From Phormidesmis sp963789215 (lineage in GTDB: Bacteria > Cyanobacteriota > Cyanobacteriia > Phormidesmidales > Phormidesmidaceae), in contig CAWBJY010000013.1 of NCBI GenBank assembly GCA_963789215.1, positions 62,001 to 126,000 on the forward strand: 64,000 bases of DNA, written 5' to 3'. The notes under the pieces are model-generated. The model searched no databases, was not told where the DNA came from, and worked only from the letters and a program-made list of their open reading frames with translations. The position numbers and the translations under genes were made by a program. Positions 7,920 to 16,974 of this stretch are shown here, piece after piece. The stretch's first letter is position 1; each line of letters opens with the position of its first letter.

Positions 7920-9173
7920 ATGACTGCTAGCCCTGCCCTAGGTTCCGATCTCGCCCTCCCTGAAGACGTCTCCGACAAAATCGCCAACATTTACCGGGGC
8001 GTAAGCGATGTTTTCCCAAACCAGCCAATCTCTCAAGATGGCAACGAAAATCTGATAGCTAAGCTGCAAAGCGGCCAACCGCTGAGAGTAAAACTAGGTA
8101 TCGACCCCACCGGCTCAGAGATTCACTTAGGGCATAGCACCTTAGTACGCAAGCTGCGAGACTTCCAAGACGCAGGCCACACAGCAATCTTGCTGATCGG
8201 CGATTTTACCGCCCGCATTGGCGACCCCACAGACAGAGCGGAAGTTCGCAAGCAGCTTAGCGAAGCAGACGTAAGAGCCAATGCCGAGACCTACATAGAG
8301 CAAGTGCGGCCCATCCTAGACTTTGAAACCCCAGGCCGACTAGAGATTCGCTATAACTCTGAATGGCTCTCAGGCATTGACCTGAGCAAAATGCTGGCGC
8401 TGCTAAGCACCATGACGCTAGGCCAAATGCTAGCGAAAGAAGGCTTTTCGAATCGTTACGAACAGGGTACACCTGTTTACATGCACGAGTTTCTCTATCC
8501 GCTGCTGCAAGGCTACGACTCTGTAGCGCTAAAGTCCGACGTAGAGCTAGGCGGCACCGACCAAAAGTTCAACGTAGCCGTTGGGCGAGACCTACAGCGA
8601 CACTTCGGCGTTTCACCACAGTTTGGGATGCTATTGCCGCTCCTTTTAGGCACGGATGGCGTACAAAAGATGTCGAAGTCGTTAGGCAACTACGTTGGCC
8701 TACAAGAAGATCCGCTTTCGATGTATTCCAAGCTAGAGAAAACGCCCGATGCCGTCATTCAAGACTACTTTACTTACTTAACTAAGCAGCCCTTAGATCA
8801 GCTACCCGAAAACCCTCGCGATCAGCAAAAGCTGCTGGCCAAGCTAGTGACAGGCCAATTTCACGGAGAACAGGCCGCAGAACAAGCGCAGCAAGACGCC
8901 CTCACGCTGATATCTGGGCAAGCTCAAGCCGCTGAAGCCGTCGCTGAGTTCTCACTAGCTGAGGTAGGGTTTCCCGCTAAGCTGTTCTATCTTCTAGGCG
9001 CCACCCCGCTGTGTGAAAGCAGTAGCGAAGCCAGGCGACACATCAAGGGGGGCGCAGTGAAGCTAGACGGAGAGAAAGTGATCGATCCCACTCAGACCTT
9101 CGAGTCGGCTGATGAGTTAGTGGGAAAAGTGCTTCAGATTGGTAAAAAGAAGTTTGTGCGGCTATCTAAATAA
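7920..9173 (+). CDS. tyrS: Tyrosyl-tRNA synthetase
   Basis: Class I aminoacyl-tRNA synthetase charging tRNA-Tyr. The HIGH signature appears as HLGH at residues 69-72 and the KMSKS loop as KMSKS at 250-254. The tyrosine-binding region DVELGGTDQKFN lies near 203. The C-terminal 60 residues form an S4 RNA-binding domain (SSSEARRHIKGGAVKLDG). The 417-residue length is normal. The TAA stop lies inside a perfect 16-bp tandem duplication, and pyrF follows directly on the same strand. Confidence 0.96.
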   Translation: MTASPALGSDLALPEDVSDKIANIYRGVSDVFPNQPISQDGNENLIAKLQSGQPLRVKLGIDPTGSEIHLGHSTLVRKLRDFQDAGHTAILLIGDFTARIGDPTDRAEVRKQLSEADVRANAETYIEQVRPILDFETPGRLEIRYNSEWLSGIDLSKMLALLSTMTLGQMLAKEGFSNRYEQGTPVYMHEFLYPLLQGYDSVALKSDVELGGTDQKFNVAVGRDLQRHFGVSPQFGMLLPLLLGTDGVQKMSKSLGNYVGLQEDPLSMYSKLEKTPDAVIQDYFTYLTKQPLDQLPENPRDQQKLLAKLVTGQFHGEQAAEQAQQDALTLISGQAQAAEAVAEFSLAEVGFPAKLFYLLGATPLCESSSEARRHIKGGAVKLDGEKVIDPTQTFESADELVGKVLQIGKKKFVRLSK

Positions 9174-9191
9174 CTGGCTATCTAAATAACT
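9160..9191. repeat. 16-bp perfect tandem duplication across the tyrS stop
   Basis: GGCTATCTAAATAACT is present twice head to tail (9160-9175, 9176-9191). The first copy carries the tyrS TAA, and the second places another TAA just downstream. Confidence 0.95.
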
Positions 9192-9237
9192 AGTGAGCAG
9201 AAATACGCAACTTAAACATGCGCAGCTTAGAACAAGT

Positions 9238-9969
9238 ATGACCAAACAGACACTAGAACAGATTGCTGAGCGGATTATTGTGCCTTTGGACGTACCGACA
9301 GAAGCGGAGGCGATCGCACTTATCCAATCTCTTCCTCAAGTCACCTTTTGGAAAGTCGGCCTAGAACTATTCGTCAGCAGCGGGCCATCCGTCATAGACG
9401 CCCTAAAATCTAGAAACAAAAAGATATTTCTAGACCTGAAGCTACATGATATTCCTAACACCATGGCAGGCGCTGCTAAAGCCGTCGGACGCTACGGCGT
9501 AGACTTATTAACCGTTCATGCCGCCGCCGGAAAAGCTGCCCTTGTTGCGACCCAAGCAGCCGCGCAAGCAGGCGCACAGGCAGCCGAAAAAACAGCACCG
9601 CAGGTTATTGCCGTAACCCTGCTAACCAGCATTAGCAGCGACACACTCTCTAACGAATTGCAGGTATCTACCTCCGTAGCAGACTACGCTCAGCACATGG
9701 CTCAGCTCGCTAACGCCAGCGGGCTGTCCGGTGCGGTCTGCTCTCCCCAAGAAGCCGAACAGCTTAGACAAAGCTGCGGTGACGCTTTCCTATTGGTGTG
9801 CCCAGGCGTTCGTCCAACCTGGGCACACCAAGGCGATCAGCAGCGAGCCATGACGCCAAAGCAGGCCATGGCATCAGGCGCTAGTTATCTGGTCATCGGC
9901 AGACCCATTACGCAGGCAGCCGATCCAGCCGCCGCCTTTGAGCGCATTTGTCAGGAGATTGCGGCGTGA
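9238..9969 (+). CDS. pyrF: Orotidine 5'-phosphate decarboxylase
   Basis: PyrF decarboxylates OMP to UMP, the last step of de novo pyrimidine synthesis. The active-site strand FLDLKLHDIPNT (near residues 64-75) carries the Asp-Lys-x-x-Asp set. The phosphate-binding segment SYLVIGRPIT lies near the C-terminus. ATG at 9238 gives 243 residues, the usual length. A GTG at 9193 would add 15 unrelated-looking residues. Its TGA overlaps the GTG of the next gene (GTGA), indicating translational coupling. Confidence 0.94.
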   Translation: MTKQTLEQIAERIIVPLDVPTEAEAIALIQSLPQVTFWKVGLELFVSSGPSVIDALKSRNKKIFLDLKLHDIPNTMAGAAKAVGRYGVDLLTVHAAAGKAALVATQAAAQAGAQAAEKTAPQVIAVTLLTSISSDTLSNELQVSTSVADYAQHMAQLANASGLSGAVCSPQEAEQLRQSCGDAFLLVCPGVRPTWAHQGDQQRAMTPKQAMASGASYLVIGRPITQAADPAAAFERICQEIAA

Positions 9970-10724
9970 GAGATTGGAGTGGATCGATACTTCATAGGAG
10001 CGGCTTCGCGATCGCACTACTAGGCTTATTCCTCTGGCCGCAGCCAGTTCACGCCGCTATCAACAGCCCAGAAGTAAAAGTTTTAGACACACAAGTTCTA
10101 GAGATAGAAGTTCTAGACACAGAAGTCCCAGAGATAGACATCTTAGAAGAAGTAGAAGAACTGGACGCAGAAGAGCCTATTCAGCGCCCTTATGCCCCGC
10201 TACGTCCGGAGACCGCTTGCCCACAAGACGTAGAATCCCTGATCGCCATTCTCATTCGAGATTTACCCGGCTACACCAACAGAGTGCTCCAGCGAACGGT
10301 AGCCGCCCTACCCAACAACGACGCAGATGGAAGAGCGCCCTACCGACCTTCGTATGTGCTAATCGCCGGGCGAGCAGAATTTGAGCCTATCGATTTAGAC
10401 GACTATACGCTCACCACCGAATCCGACGCCGGTGGCCCTCTCACTCAAGTATTTTTCACCACGCTCTCTAGACAGTACACAGGACTGCGCGTTGGCGGAG
10501 CCTCTCCTCTGGAGACTCGCCAGGTGCAAGAATACCACTGGCTGTTTTTAACCCAGGCAACAGACGGCTGGCGACTAGCCTTTATGTTTTCAGCGATTGA
10601 CGACGCGCAGAATACTAAAGCCGCCCTTCCTCCTAGGGAAAGCAGTGAAGGCAGCGTGGGCAAAGCCGTACAGCTATGGCTCAAAGACTGTAGAGCAGGT
10701 GCGATTTATCCACTCGAACAATAA
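9966..10724 (+). CDS. Secreted protein of unknown function
   Basis: 252 residues starting at a GTG that overlaps the pyrF stop. AGGAG at 9953-9957 lies 8 bases upstream and supports this start over the TTG at 9948. An N-terminal signal peptide is clear (hydrophobic FAIALLGLFLWP, then a PVHAA cleavage site). A four-fold, 15-bp coding repeat gives VLDTQ-VLEIE-VLDTE-VPEID after the signal. The rest has a single predicted globular part ending in QLWLKDCRAG. I do not recognise a family. Confidence 0.75.
   Translation: MRDWSGSILHRSGFAIALLGLFLWPQPVHAAINSPEVKVLDTQVLEIEVLDTEVPEIDILEEVEELDAEEPIQRPYAPLRPETACPQDVESLIAILIRDLPGYTNRVLQRTVAALPNNDADGRAPYRPSYVLIAGRAEFEPIDLDDYTLTTESDAGGPLTQVFFTTLSRQYTGLRVGGASPLETRQVQEYHWLFLTQATDGWRLAFMFSAIDDAQNTKAALPPRESSEGSVGKAVQLWLKDCRAGAIYPLEQ
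10080..10139. repeat. Four imperfect 15-bp in-frame tandem repeats
   Basis: Units at 10080, 10095, 10110 and 10125 encode five residues each. They alternate in an A-B-A-B pattern (VLDTQ/VLEIE/VLDTE/VPEID), so a 30-bp unit may itself have been duplicated. Confidence 0.9.
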
Positions 10725-10779
10725 ACTTCAGCGATAAAACAGATAAACTGCGTTAGTAAACCAGTATCAACATCCGTAG

Positions 10780-12432
10780 CTATCGTCTAAAGCTAGCAAC
10801 CTTTGCATTGCGAAAAGTAGGTAGCTCGATATTAGAGCGTGAACCGGGTTGCTTTTGCGATCGCAGCGCCTCCACCAAAGACGCAGCATCATCTACTCTG
10901 CTCTCTACAGCAGATCTCTCTACAGCAGATCTTTCTACAGCAGATCTTTCTACGACGGCTCTCTCTAGGACAGGTAGATAGCTATCTTCCGCGCTGCCGC
11001 TGACCTGCTGAGCCTTAGACCCACTAGCCAGCTTTTCTATCTTCTTATCCAACTGCGTTTCCAACGGCTGCGCCAGCGGCTTTCCCCAGGGAGAAGGTTC
11101 TGTAAAAGTAATCACTTCCTCCGGTGCGCTACGATTTGCCGCCACAAAAGTGCTTTCAATCTGATGTATCAAATCGGTTTCTTCTGAAGCATTTTGTAAG
11201 GCATTTTTTGGAGACGTACTGTCTATCTCTACTTCTTCACCGTCAGCTTGATCCGCAATTTCTAGCGCGGCGATTTCCTGTATGGGGCCTTCTATCTGCT
11301 CGCTGATGGTTACAGGCGCATCGTCAATAAAATCATCCGATAGGCTGTCTGAAACGATGTCTATCGTTTCTTCAGTCGAATTTTTACCACCATCCTGACG
11401 TTCAGCGTGGTTCATTACCCGCTCTATATCCTGCCAAAGCTTAGCTTCAGCTTCTAGGTTCGTAGCAGGCTCTAAGCTAGCAGACACTGAACTCAAGGCC
11501 AGATTCTGCATAGCGCTATCCTGACGGCTGTGCTCATCTTGAGCCGACGCCTCTTTCTGAGCGATCGCACTCAAGTCTTCAGCCCTAGCATCCGGCTTAC
11601 CCACCCTGCGAATTAGCGACTCTAAATGAGGGTCGATGCCCCCAAACAAAGACGAATTATCAGAGACCCAAGGCATTATCCGCTGAGCTTTAGGCATGAC
11701 CACCGCAGTAGAATCTTGAAAGGCAATCGGCTGAGCGGCCCCATCGCTAGTCCTAGAAGTAACGGTCAAAGACTTCTCTAGCGCCGCCTTGAACTGCATC
11801 GTGTAACGCTGCTGGCGTTGGAGACGCGATCGCAAGTCTTTACTGTTCGCCTCTGCTTTGGCTCGCGCTTGAACTTCTTCTGAATGCTGCTGAGCAGCAA
11901 TCGTGCATTCTTTTTCTAGCTGAGCAATGCGCTCTTGATAGTTGTTAACTTCCGTTTGCAAATTCTCGCTAATGAGCAACTGGCGGCTCAGCGCTTGCTC
12001 CGTATTGTCCAACTTGCCCACTAACTTGGCGATTTGCTGCTGCGCACTGTGAGAGATCTGCTGCGCCGACGCCTGCTCTACCGAAACTTGCTGCGCCATT
12101 TTCCCCTTCGTAGCCTGTGCGCTAGCCACTTCACTCTCAAGCGCAACCTGAGACTTCTCCAGCGCCCCTTCTAGCCGCGCCACCCGAGAAAGCAGAACGT
12201 CATTACACTGATTAAGATCGTGAATGAGCGTTAGCAGTTCACCTTCGCGTTCTGATGCCGTTGAAACGCCGTCTATGGTGCCAGGAATAGCAACCGGTTC
12301 CCAATCATTCACCTGAGAATCTGCCGACGAATCTGCATCAGACCAGCTAGATTCCTGAGCGCGATTCGTATTATCTGTGGAATTTACCAACGGAGAGTCG
12401 GACGAAGGAGGTAAGGACTGATTTTCGCTCAT
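10780..12432 (-). CDS. Coiled-coil acidic protein of unknown function
   Basis: 550 residues. A Ser/Asp/Asn-rich head is followed by a long coiled coil (about residues 63-215) with heptads rich in Gln, Leu and Glu. Then comes a long acidic, low-complexity region, and a short basic C-terminus (LPTFRNAKVASFRR). There is no membrane segment or signal peptide. Near the C-terminus a perfect coding repeat gives ERSAV three times. It resembles other cyanobacterial coiled-coil scaffold proteins in shape only. The start is ATG. csaB lies upstream in the same direction, 311 bases away. Confidence 0.65.
   Translation of the reverse strand: MSENQSLPPSSDSPLVNSTDNTNRAQESSWSDADSSADSQVNDWEPVAIPGTIDGVSTASEREGELLTLIHDLNQCNDVLLSRVARLEGALEKSQVALESEVASAQATKGKMAQQVSVEQASAQQISHSAQQQIAKLVGKLDNTEQALSRQLLISENLQTEVNNYQERIAQLEKECTIAAQQHSEEVQARAKAEANSKDLRSRLQRQQRYTMQFKAALEKSLTVTSRTSDGAAQPIAFQDSTAVVMPKAQRIMPWVSDNSSLFGGIDPHLESLIRRVGKPDARAEDLSAIAQKEASAQDEHSRQDSAMQNLALSSVSASLEPATNLEAEAKLWQDIERVMNHAERQDGGKNSTEETIDIVSDSLSDDFIDDAPVTISEQIEGPIQEIAALEIADQADGEEVEIDSTSPKNALQNASEETDLIHQIESTFVAANRSAPEEVITFTEPSPWGKPLAQPLETQLDKKIEKLASGSKAQQVSGSAEDSYLPVLERAVVERSAVERSAVERSAVESRVDDAASLVEALRSQKQPGSRSNIELPTFRNAKVASFRR
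10905..10949. repeat. Three 15-bp in-frame tandem repeats
   Basis: CTACAGCAGATCTCT followed by two copies of CTACAGCAGATCTTT. On the minus strand they encode a repeated ERSAV pentapeptide in the coiled-coil protein. Confidence 0.95.
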
Positions 12433-12743
12433 ATCAATAGAGTACAGACGACGATCTTTAAGAAAGAAATTTTTGAGGCTTCAAACGTTCTTAGCGGTCT
12501 CTAAGCAAACGCCAAACAAACACCTAAACAAGTACTAAAAGACCCAAGGCACCAACCAAGCTTTACAAACCCGTTTGGGAACCCTTATAAATTAGCTTCC
12601 TAAAGTAGTAGCACAGAAACTTAAATAACAGTAGGTTTGAGCCGAAAACAGAGCCATTTTAGGATGATTTACGTAAGATCCCTGATGTCGCCTTCTCGAA
12701 CACGCACCTGCTGTCCGGAGATTTGTTACGGGCTGTAATAGTA
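12433..12743. other. Intergenic region, no gene seen
   Basis: This 311-base region lies between csaB and the coiled-coil gene, both on the minus strand. It must hold the coiled-coil gene's promoter. I see no open frame with a recognisable product, no tRNA-like cloverleaf and no strong hairpin. Confidence 0.5.
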
Positions 12744-13856
12744 CTACCGAGCTGTTTTATCTTTATCAATCAGCAGCCCTGTTGGCGATCGCGCTGAAGG
12801 GTACAGAGCATCTGCTAACAGGTCTTTGTGCATAAAAGCGCGGTCTACTTGAGATTGAATTTGGTCGAGCGTGAGCGCCTCGCCGTTGGCGTAACAGTCT
12901 AGCCAGGCTTTACAAATAGCGTTCGGATCGTCAGGCAACGGGGGGAGAACATCGGGATTAGGCGAAAGATCGTAGCCAGGTAGCGACAGATCCCCAGCCA
13001 GTGCATCCACCTTGGGGTCGTAGCTTATCGCAAAACTTCGCCCCCCTTCCGCAGCGGACATAATCAGCGAGTGAAACCGCATGCCAATCGTCATTTCCAC
13101 CCCGCGAAACAGTCCCTTTATTTGCGTAGGCTGCGTCAGCGCATAAATATGGTGCGGGCCAGATAGCTGGCTCGCAATATACTGAGCGATCGCCGCATCT
13201 TTAACCGGCTGAAACGGCACCAGCACCAAACAGGCACCTGTCGCCTTTTGAAAACTATCTAGCGCAGTTGCCAACACCGCGAGCCGCGCTTCCGTCAGAT
13301 GCCGATGCGGACGCAGCGCCACCGCCACCCGAGGAGCCGGTAAATCCCAGAGCCCTTTCACCGGCTCTCTATCCAAACCCCAAACCGGATCGGGCGCCAG
13401 TAAATACTTGCAGTTCCACTGCTGCAAAAGAGCTGCCGAATTGCGATCGCGCACGCTCACCTCCCGACAACCCGCCAGCGCCCTACGAGTTAGCCAGCGG
13501 CTAAACGATCGATCCAATGGGCCAATTCCCTGCGCCCAAGCAACCGTTTTTAGCCCCATCATCTGGGCCAACAGCATTAAGCCGCCATAGTAAACCGGGT
13601 TAAGCACACTGCTAGCATCCTGCATCAGGCTACCGCCGCCCCAAATAAAAGCATCGGCCCGGCGCAGCGCCGAAAAAACCGCCAGAATAGACTTACGCGG
13701 CACCGCCTCCACCTGATATCGGCTCTGGGTTTGCGCCGGATCTCCCGATAGCACAATTGGCTCTACCGACGCTGGCAGCATCTGCAATAGCGAAGCCAGC
13801 AGCGCCTCATCGCCGCCATTTCCCATCCCGTAGTAGCCGCAGAGCACCGCCTTCAT
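12744..13856 (-). CDS. csaB: Polysaccharide pyruvyl transferase CsaB
   Basis: CsaB adds a ketal pyruvate to a cell-wall polysaccharide, which in other bacteria creates the anchor for SLH-domain proteins. The 370-residue protein begins AVLCGYYGMGNGGDEALL, the family's nucleotide-binding start. It has AFIWGGGSLMQD near residue 75 and the conserved GMRFHSLI near 257, which carries the catalytic-site histidine of this GT-B-like fold. Start ATG. No SLH gene is visible nearby. Confidence 0.9.
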   Translation of the reverse strand: MKAVLCGYYGMGNGGDEALLASLLQMLPASVEPIVLSGDPAQTQSRYQVEAVPRKSILAVFSALRRADAFIWGGGSLMQDASSVLNPVYYGGLMLLAQMMGLKTVAWAQGIGPLDRSFSRWLTRRALAGCREVSVRDRNSAALLQQWNCKYLLAPDPVWGLDREPVKGLWDLPAPRVAVALRPHRHLTEARLAVLATALDSFQKATGACLVLVPFQPVKDAAIAQYIASQLSGPHHIYALTQPTQIKGLFRGVEMTIGMRFHSLIMSAAEGGRSFAISYDPKVDALAGDLSLPGYDLSPNPDVLPPLPDDPNAICKAWLDCYANGEALTLDQIQSQVDRAFMHKDLLADALYPSARSPTGLLIDKDKTAR

Positions 13857-13954
13857 AACTTTTACCTAATTTCTAGTCCGTTTTAGATCAGCAGCTTTGC
13901 ATCGATCTCTAGAATACAAAAGAAACGTAAATCACCCTAAGCAACAGCCAGCCT

Positions 13955-14296
13955 ATGCACGCTCTCTCAATTCCGACCTGGATGGTTCATGTCTCTAGCG
14001 TACTGGAATGGATCGCCGCCATCTGGTTTATCTGGCAGTACGCCGAAGCCAGCGGCTACACGGCCTGGCGCTGGCTTTCCTTTGGCATGTTACCGGCGCT
14101 AGTTAGCGCTATGTGCGCCTGCACCTGGCACTTCTTCGATAATTCCACCGCCCTAAGCTGGCTAGTGATTGTGCAAGCAGCCACGACGGTCGTAGGTAAC
14201 TGCACCGTTTGCTTAGCCGCCTGGTGGATTTGGCGACAGTCCAAGCAAACAGCAGCCACTCAGACAAGTCTCCTCCAGGAGGAAGCCAAATCATGA
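13955..14296 (+). CDS. DUF2499 membrane protein
   Basis: 113 residues with three hydrophobic helices, starting HALSIPTWMVHVSSVLEWI as in the DUF2499 family of cyanobacteria and plastids. The function is unknown. It overlaps the following DUF3593 gene by ATGA, the usual arrangement of this pair, so the two proteins probably work together in a membrane. Confidence 0.85.
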   Translation: MHALSIPTWMVHVSSVLEWIAAIWFIWQYAEASGYTAWRWLSFGMLPALVSAMCACTWHFFDNSTALSWLVIVQAATTVVGNCTVCLAAWWIWRQSKQTAATQTSLLQEEAKS

Positions 14297-14601
14297 ACAA
14301 AGAGTCTTTATTTGCGCTATCGCTATTTCCTTATCTGGGCTTCCTGTGGTTTCTCACCAAAAGCAACCAGACGCCTCGGCTAGCTCTCATTGGGTTCTAT
14401 GTGCTGCTGGTGTTTGTAGCCGTGACCATTCCCGCAGGCATTTACGCTAAGCAGGCCTACGGCACCGAACTAGCCAACGTAGACTGGCTGCATGGCAGCG
14501 CCGAGTTCTTTCTTACCTTTTCTAATATTTTGGTGGTGCTGGGCTTTCGGCAAGCCGTCGTGCAGCAAAGAAAAGCTAACGCGGCGACTGATGCAAAATG
14601 A
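14293..14601 (+). CDS. DUF3593 membrane protein
   Basis: 102 residues from the ATG that overlaps the DUF2499 stop. A GGAGG-type ribosome site (CAGGAGGAAG, 14276-14285) lies 7 bases upstream. Three membrane helices are visible (PYLGFLWFL, LALIGFYVLLVFVAVTI, AEFFLTFSNILVVLGF). It matches the DUF3593 family, which travels with DUF2499. The last 26 bases overlap the convergent VOC gene. Confidence 0.85.
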   Translation: MNKESLFALSLFPYLGFLWFLTKSNQTPRLALIGFYVLLVFVAVTIPAGIYAKQAYGTELANVDWLHGSAEFFLTFSNILVVLGFRQAVVQQRKANAATDAK

Positions 14602-14959
14602 GTCGATTGCCGTCTAGATCGTAAGCGTAGATTTCTTGGCCGTGAGAGGTGTGCATAATATCGCCCGGCGGGGCATGGCCGATGCTTTTGAGGCGGGCGA
14701 TCGCACCGTCCAAATCATCTACTTCTAAACACAAGCTCATCGGCCCGCTAGAAAACGCCGAAAATTCAGCTGCGTTCTGTTCATTTGGAGTAAAAATAGC
14801 GAGCCGCAAAGCCGACAGCCGAAACTCCGCATAAGCAGCAGTATTCGGCTTGGGAGAAACTGATAAAAACTGGCTGTAAAAAGCCACCTGCCGATCTACC
14901 TGTTGGCTGGCGATCGCCACAAACACTTCTCCGCAGCTTAGCTGTGTAAAATCATCCAT
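14576..14959 (-). CDS. VOC (glyoxalase/bleomycin-resistance fold) family protein
   Basis: 127 residues with the paired beta-alpha-beta-beta-beta modules of the vicinal-oxygen-chelate fold. It begins with a strand FVAIASQQVDRQVAFYSQFL, and ends IYAYDLDGNRLILHQ, the family's usual metal-site strand. No specific substrate can be named. Start ATG. Confidence 0.8.
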   Translation of the reverse strand: MDDFTQLSCGEVFVAIASQQVDRQVAFYSQFLSVSPKPNTAAYAEFRLSALRLAIFTPNEQNAAEFSAFSSGPMSLCLEVDDLDGAIARLKSIGHAPPGDIMHTSHGQEIYAYDLDGNRLILHQSPR

Positions 14960-14986
14960 TCCAAACCTTCCTTAGGGGGAAAGATC

Positions 14987-15041
14987 TTCTCAAACTGTCG
15001 CGCTACGCTGTAGTAGATCCTGGCACAGGCAGGTTTGAGAA
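14987..15041. promoter_or_regulatory. 9-bp inverted repeat upstream of the aldolase gene
   Basis: TTCTCAAAC (14987-14995) and GTTTGAGAA (15033-15041) are perfect inverted arms separated by 37 bases. They end 19 bases before the GTG start of the aldolase. It could be an operator pair or a leader hairpin. The spacer also contains GCGCTACGC. Confidence 0.35.
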
Positions 15042-15060
15042 TACTTTTGAGGGAATAAGC

Positions 15061-16152
15061 GTGGTTGCAACGGTATCAAAACCTAGTTCGAGCAAATCCA
15101 TTGTCGATTGGTTGGGGGATGAAGCAGATAGCCTATTGAGCTATCAGGCCAAAGTAGACAAAAGCCAGCTCCATTTGCCAGGAGCAGACTGGGTAAATCG
15201 AATTTTCTCACAGAGCGACCGATCGCCTCAAGTCCTGCGCAGCCTCCAGCAACTCTACAGTCACGGACGCCTAGCCAACACCGGCTATCTCTCTATTCTG
15301 CCAGTAGATCAGGGCATAGAGCATTCAGCCGCCGCCTCTTTCGCCCCCAATCCCATCTATTTCGATCCTGAAAACATCATCAAGCTAGCTATGTCCGGCG
15401 GCTGCAACGCGGTTGCCACCACGCTAGGCGTCCTCGGCATGATGTCTCGCAAGTACGCACACAGAATTCCGTTTATAGTCAAGCTCAACCACAACGAACT
15501 GCTGAGCCAACCCAAAGAATACGATCAAATCATGTTTGCCTCTGTCGAGCAGGCGTGGAATCTAGGTGCCGTTGCAGTCGGGGCAACCATCTACTTTGGC
15601 TCGCCTGAATCCACCCGACAAATTCAGGAAGTCAGCAAAGCCTTTGCCCGCGCCCATGAGCTAGGCATGGCCACTATTCTTTGGTGCTACTTGCGTAACG
15701 ATGTCTTCAAGCAAGACAAAGACTATCATCTAGCCGCAGATCTCACCGGACAGGCCAACCATCTAGGCGTCACAATCGAAGCCGACATCATCAAGCAAAA
15801 GCTGCCAGAAAACAACGGCGGCTACAAAGCCGTTGCTGACGCTATTGGTAAGTCTTACGGCAGAACAGACGATTTGGTGTACTCAAAGCTAACGAGCGAG
15901 CATCCTATCGACTTAACGCGCTATCAGGTGCTGAACTGCTATGCCGGACGAGCCGGGCTAATTAACTCTGGCGGTTCGTCAGGAAAAGACGATTTTGCCC
16001 AGGCTATTCGCACAGCAGTTATCAACAAACGAGCAGGCGGCTGCGGCTTAATCTCGGGTCGAAAGACCTTTCAAAGAGAGTTCGAAGAAGGCGTAAAACT
16101 CTTCCACCTCATTCAAGAGGTTTATCTCTCAGACGAAGTTTCTGTGGCGTAA
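15061..16152 (+). CDS. Class I fructose-bisphosphate aldolase
   Basis: Schiff-base aldolase of the DhnA/FbaB-like type, cleaving fructose 1,6-bisphosphate in glycolysis and forming it in the Calvin cycle. Family blocks are visible: LSILPVDQGIEHSAAASF (near residue 80), PFIVKLNHNELL with the probable Schiff-base region near 137-148, GAVAVGATIYFGS, and GRAGLINSGGSSGKDDF near 294. 363 residues is normal. The start is GTG, preceded by GAGGGAA (15050-15056). Confidence 0.9.
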   Translation: MVATVSKPSSSKSIVDWLGDEADSLLSYQAKVDKSQLHLPGADWVNRIFSQSDRSPQVLRSLQQLYSHGRLANTGYLSILPVDQGIEHSAAASFAPNPIYFDPENIIKLAMSGGCNAVATTLGVLGMMSRKYAHRIPFIVKLNHNELLSQPKEYDQIMFASVEQAWNLGAVAVGATIYFGSPESTRQIQEVSKAFARAHELGMATILWCYLRNDVFKQDKDYHLAADLTGQANHLGVTIEADIIKQKLPENNGGYKAVADAIGKSYGRTDDLVYSKLTSEHPIDLTRYQVLNCYAGRAGLINSGGSSGKDDFAQAIRTAVINKRAGGCGLISGRKTFQREFEEGVKLFHLIQEVYLSDEVSVA

Positions 16153-16237
16153 TCTCTCCAGAATAACGATTCATCTCTCAAAAGCATCTTCATGCTCGGC
16201 TCGTAGCGTTCGAGCCGTAAAGCCCTTTAAAAATAGC

Positions 16238-16267
16238 AAACCTAAAAACTGTAAACCTAAAAACTGC
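16238..16267. repeat. 15-bp tandem duplication upstream of the DUF2808 gene
   Basis: AAACCTAAAAACTGT (16238-16252) is followed by the same 15-mer ending in C (16253-16267), 12 bases before the ATG of the DUF2808 gene. Confidence 0.9.
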
Positions 16268-16278
16268 AACCTCGAGAC

Positions 16279-16863
16279 ATGCGACGAAGCCCAATACCCA
16301 CCCGTACCCTCTTATTTCTCACAGCCTTCACTCTATTGAGTGTCCCAGTTGCAGACGCCATAGGCCAAACATCACTGGCGCCACAAATCGCTTCAGTCGA
16401 ACTAGAAAACCGCCCTACGCTCTTTAGCTATCCGCTCGATATTACAGACGTTCGAGTAGATACCAAATGGGAGTATCGGCGCTCTAACTACCGATTTACG
16501 CTCGACATCCCAGAAGCGGCTGAGAAACCAGTGCAAAAAATCACCTTTTCTCAAGTAGAGGGCGCGGACTATCCCAGGTTTAGCGATCGCCGCACCTACG
16601 CTTACGAAGGTGGCGATCGCAGCCAAAAACTCAACATCTCCACCGACGACGACTGGAACAACAGAACCGTCACCGTTACCTTCGATCCGCCCATTCCACC
16701 CGGTCGTCAAGTCACCGTTGCCCTCAACGCAACCAACCCTCGCGACGGCATTTATATCTACGAAGTAGCTGCAACCCCGCCCAACACCGAAGGCTTAGGC
16801 CAGCGAGTGGGCATCGAAAGACTCAACTTTTATCAAGGCTCGGATCGTCGCTATATAAGATGA
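16279..16863 (+). CDS. DUF2808 secreted protein
   Basis: 194 residues. A signal peptide (TRTLLFLTAFTLLSVPVADA) is followed by a domain with YRFTLDIPEAAEKPVQKITFSQ and FDPPIPPGRQVTVALNATNPRDGIYIYEV, the conserved parts of the cyanobacterial DUF2808 family. It is expected to be periplasmic or outer-layer. The function is unknown. Confidence 0.85.
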   Translation: MRRSPIPTRTLLFLTAFTLLSVPVADAIGQTSLAPQIASVELENRPTLFSYPLDITDVRVDTKWEYRRSNYRFTLDIPEAAEKPVQKITFSQVEGADYPRFSDRRTYAYEGGDRSQKLNISTDDDWNNRTVTVTFDPPIPPGRQVTVALNATNPRDGIYIYEVAATPPNTEGLGQRVGIERLNFYQGSDRRYIR

Positions 16864-16974
16864 GCCGTTGTAGATCAGCCATTGTAATCAGCGATCGCAG
16901 TTAAGCCTTCAACAACCGGACAACAGCTTATATATCGCTTGACGTGAGTCGGATTAAGATCCATCTAAGAATAT

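Noticed and set aside
12530..12590. tRNA-like stretch near AACCCGTTTGGGAACCC
   Set aside because: No acceptor stem or anticodon arm could be drawn around it.
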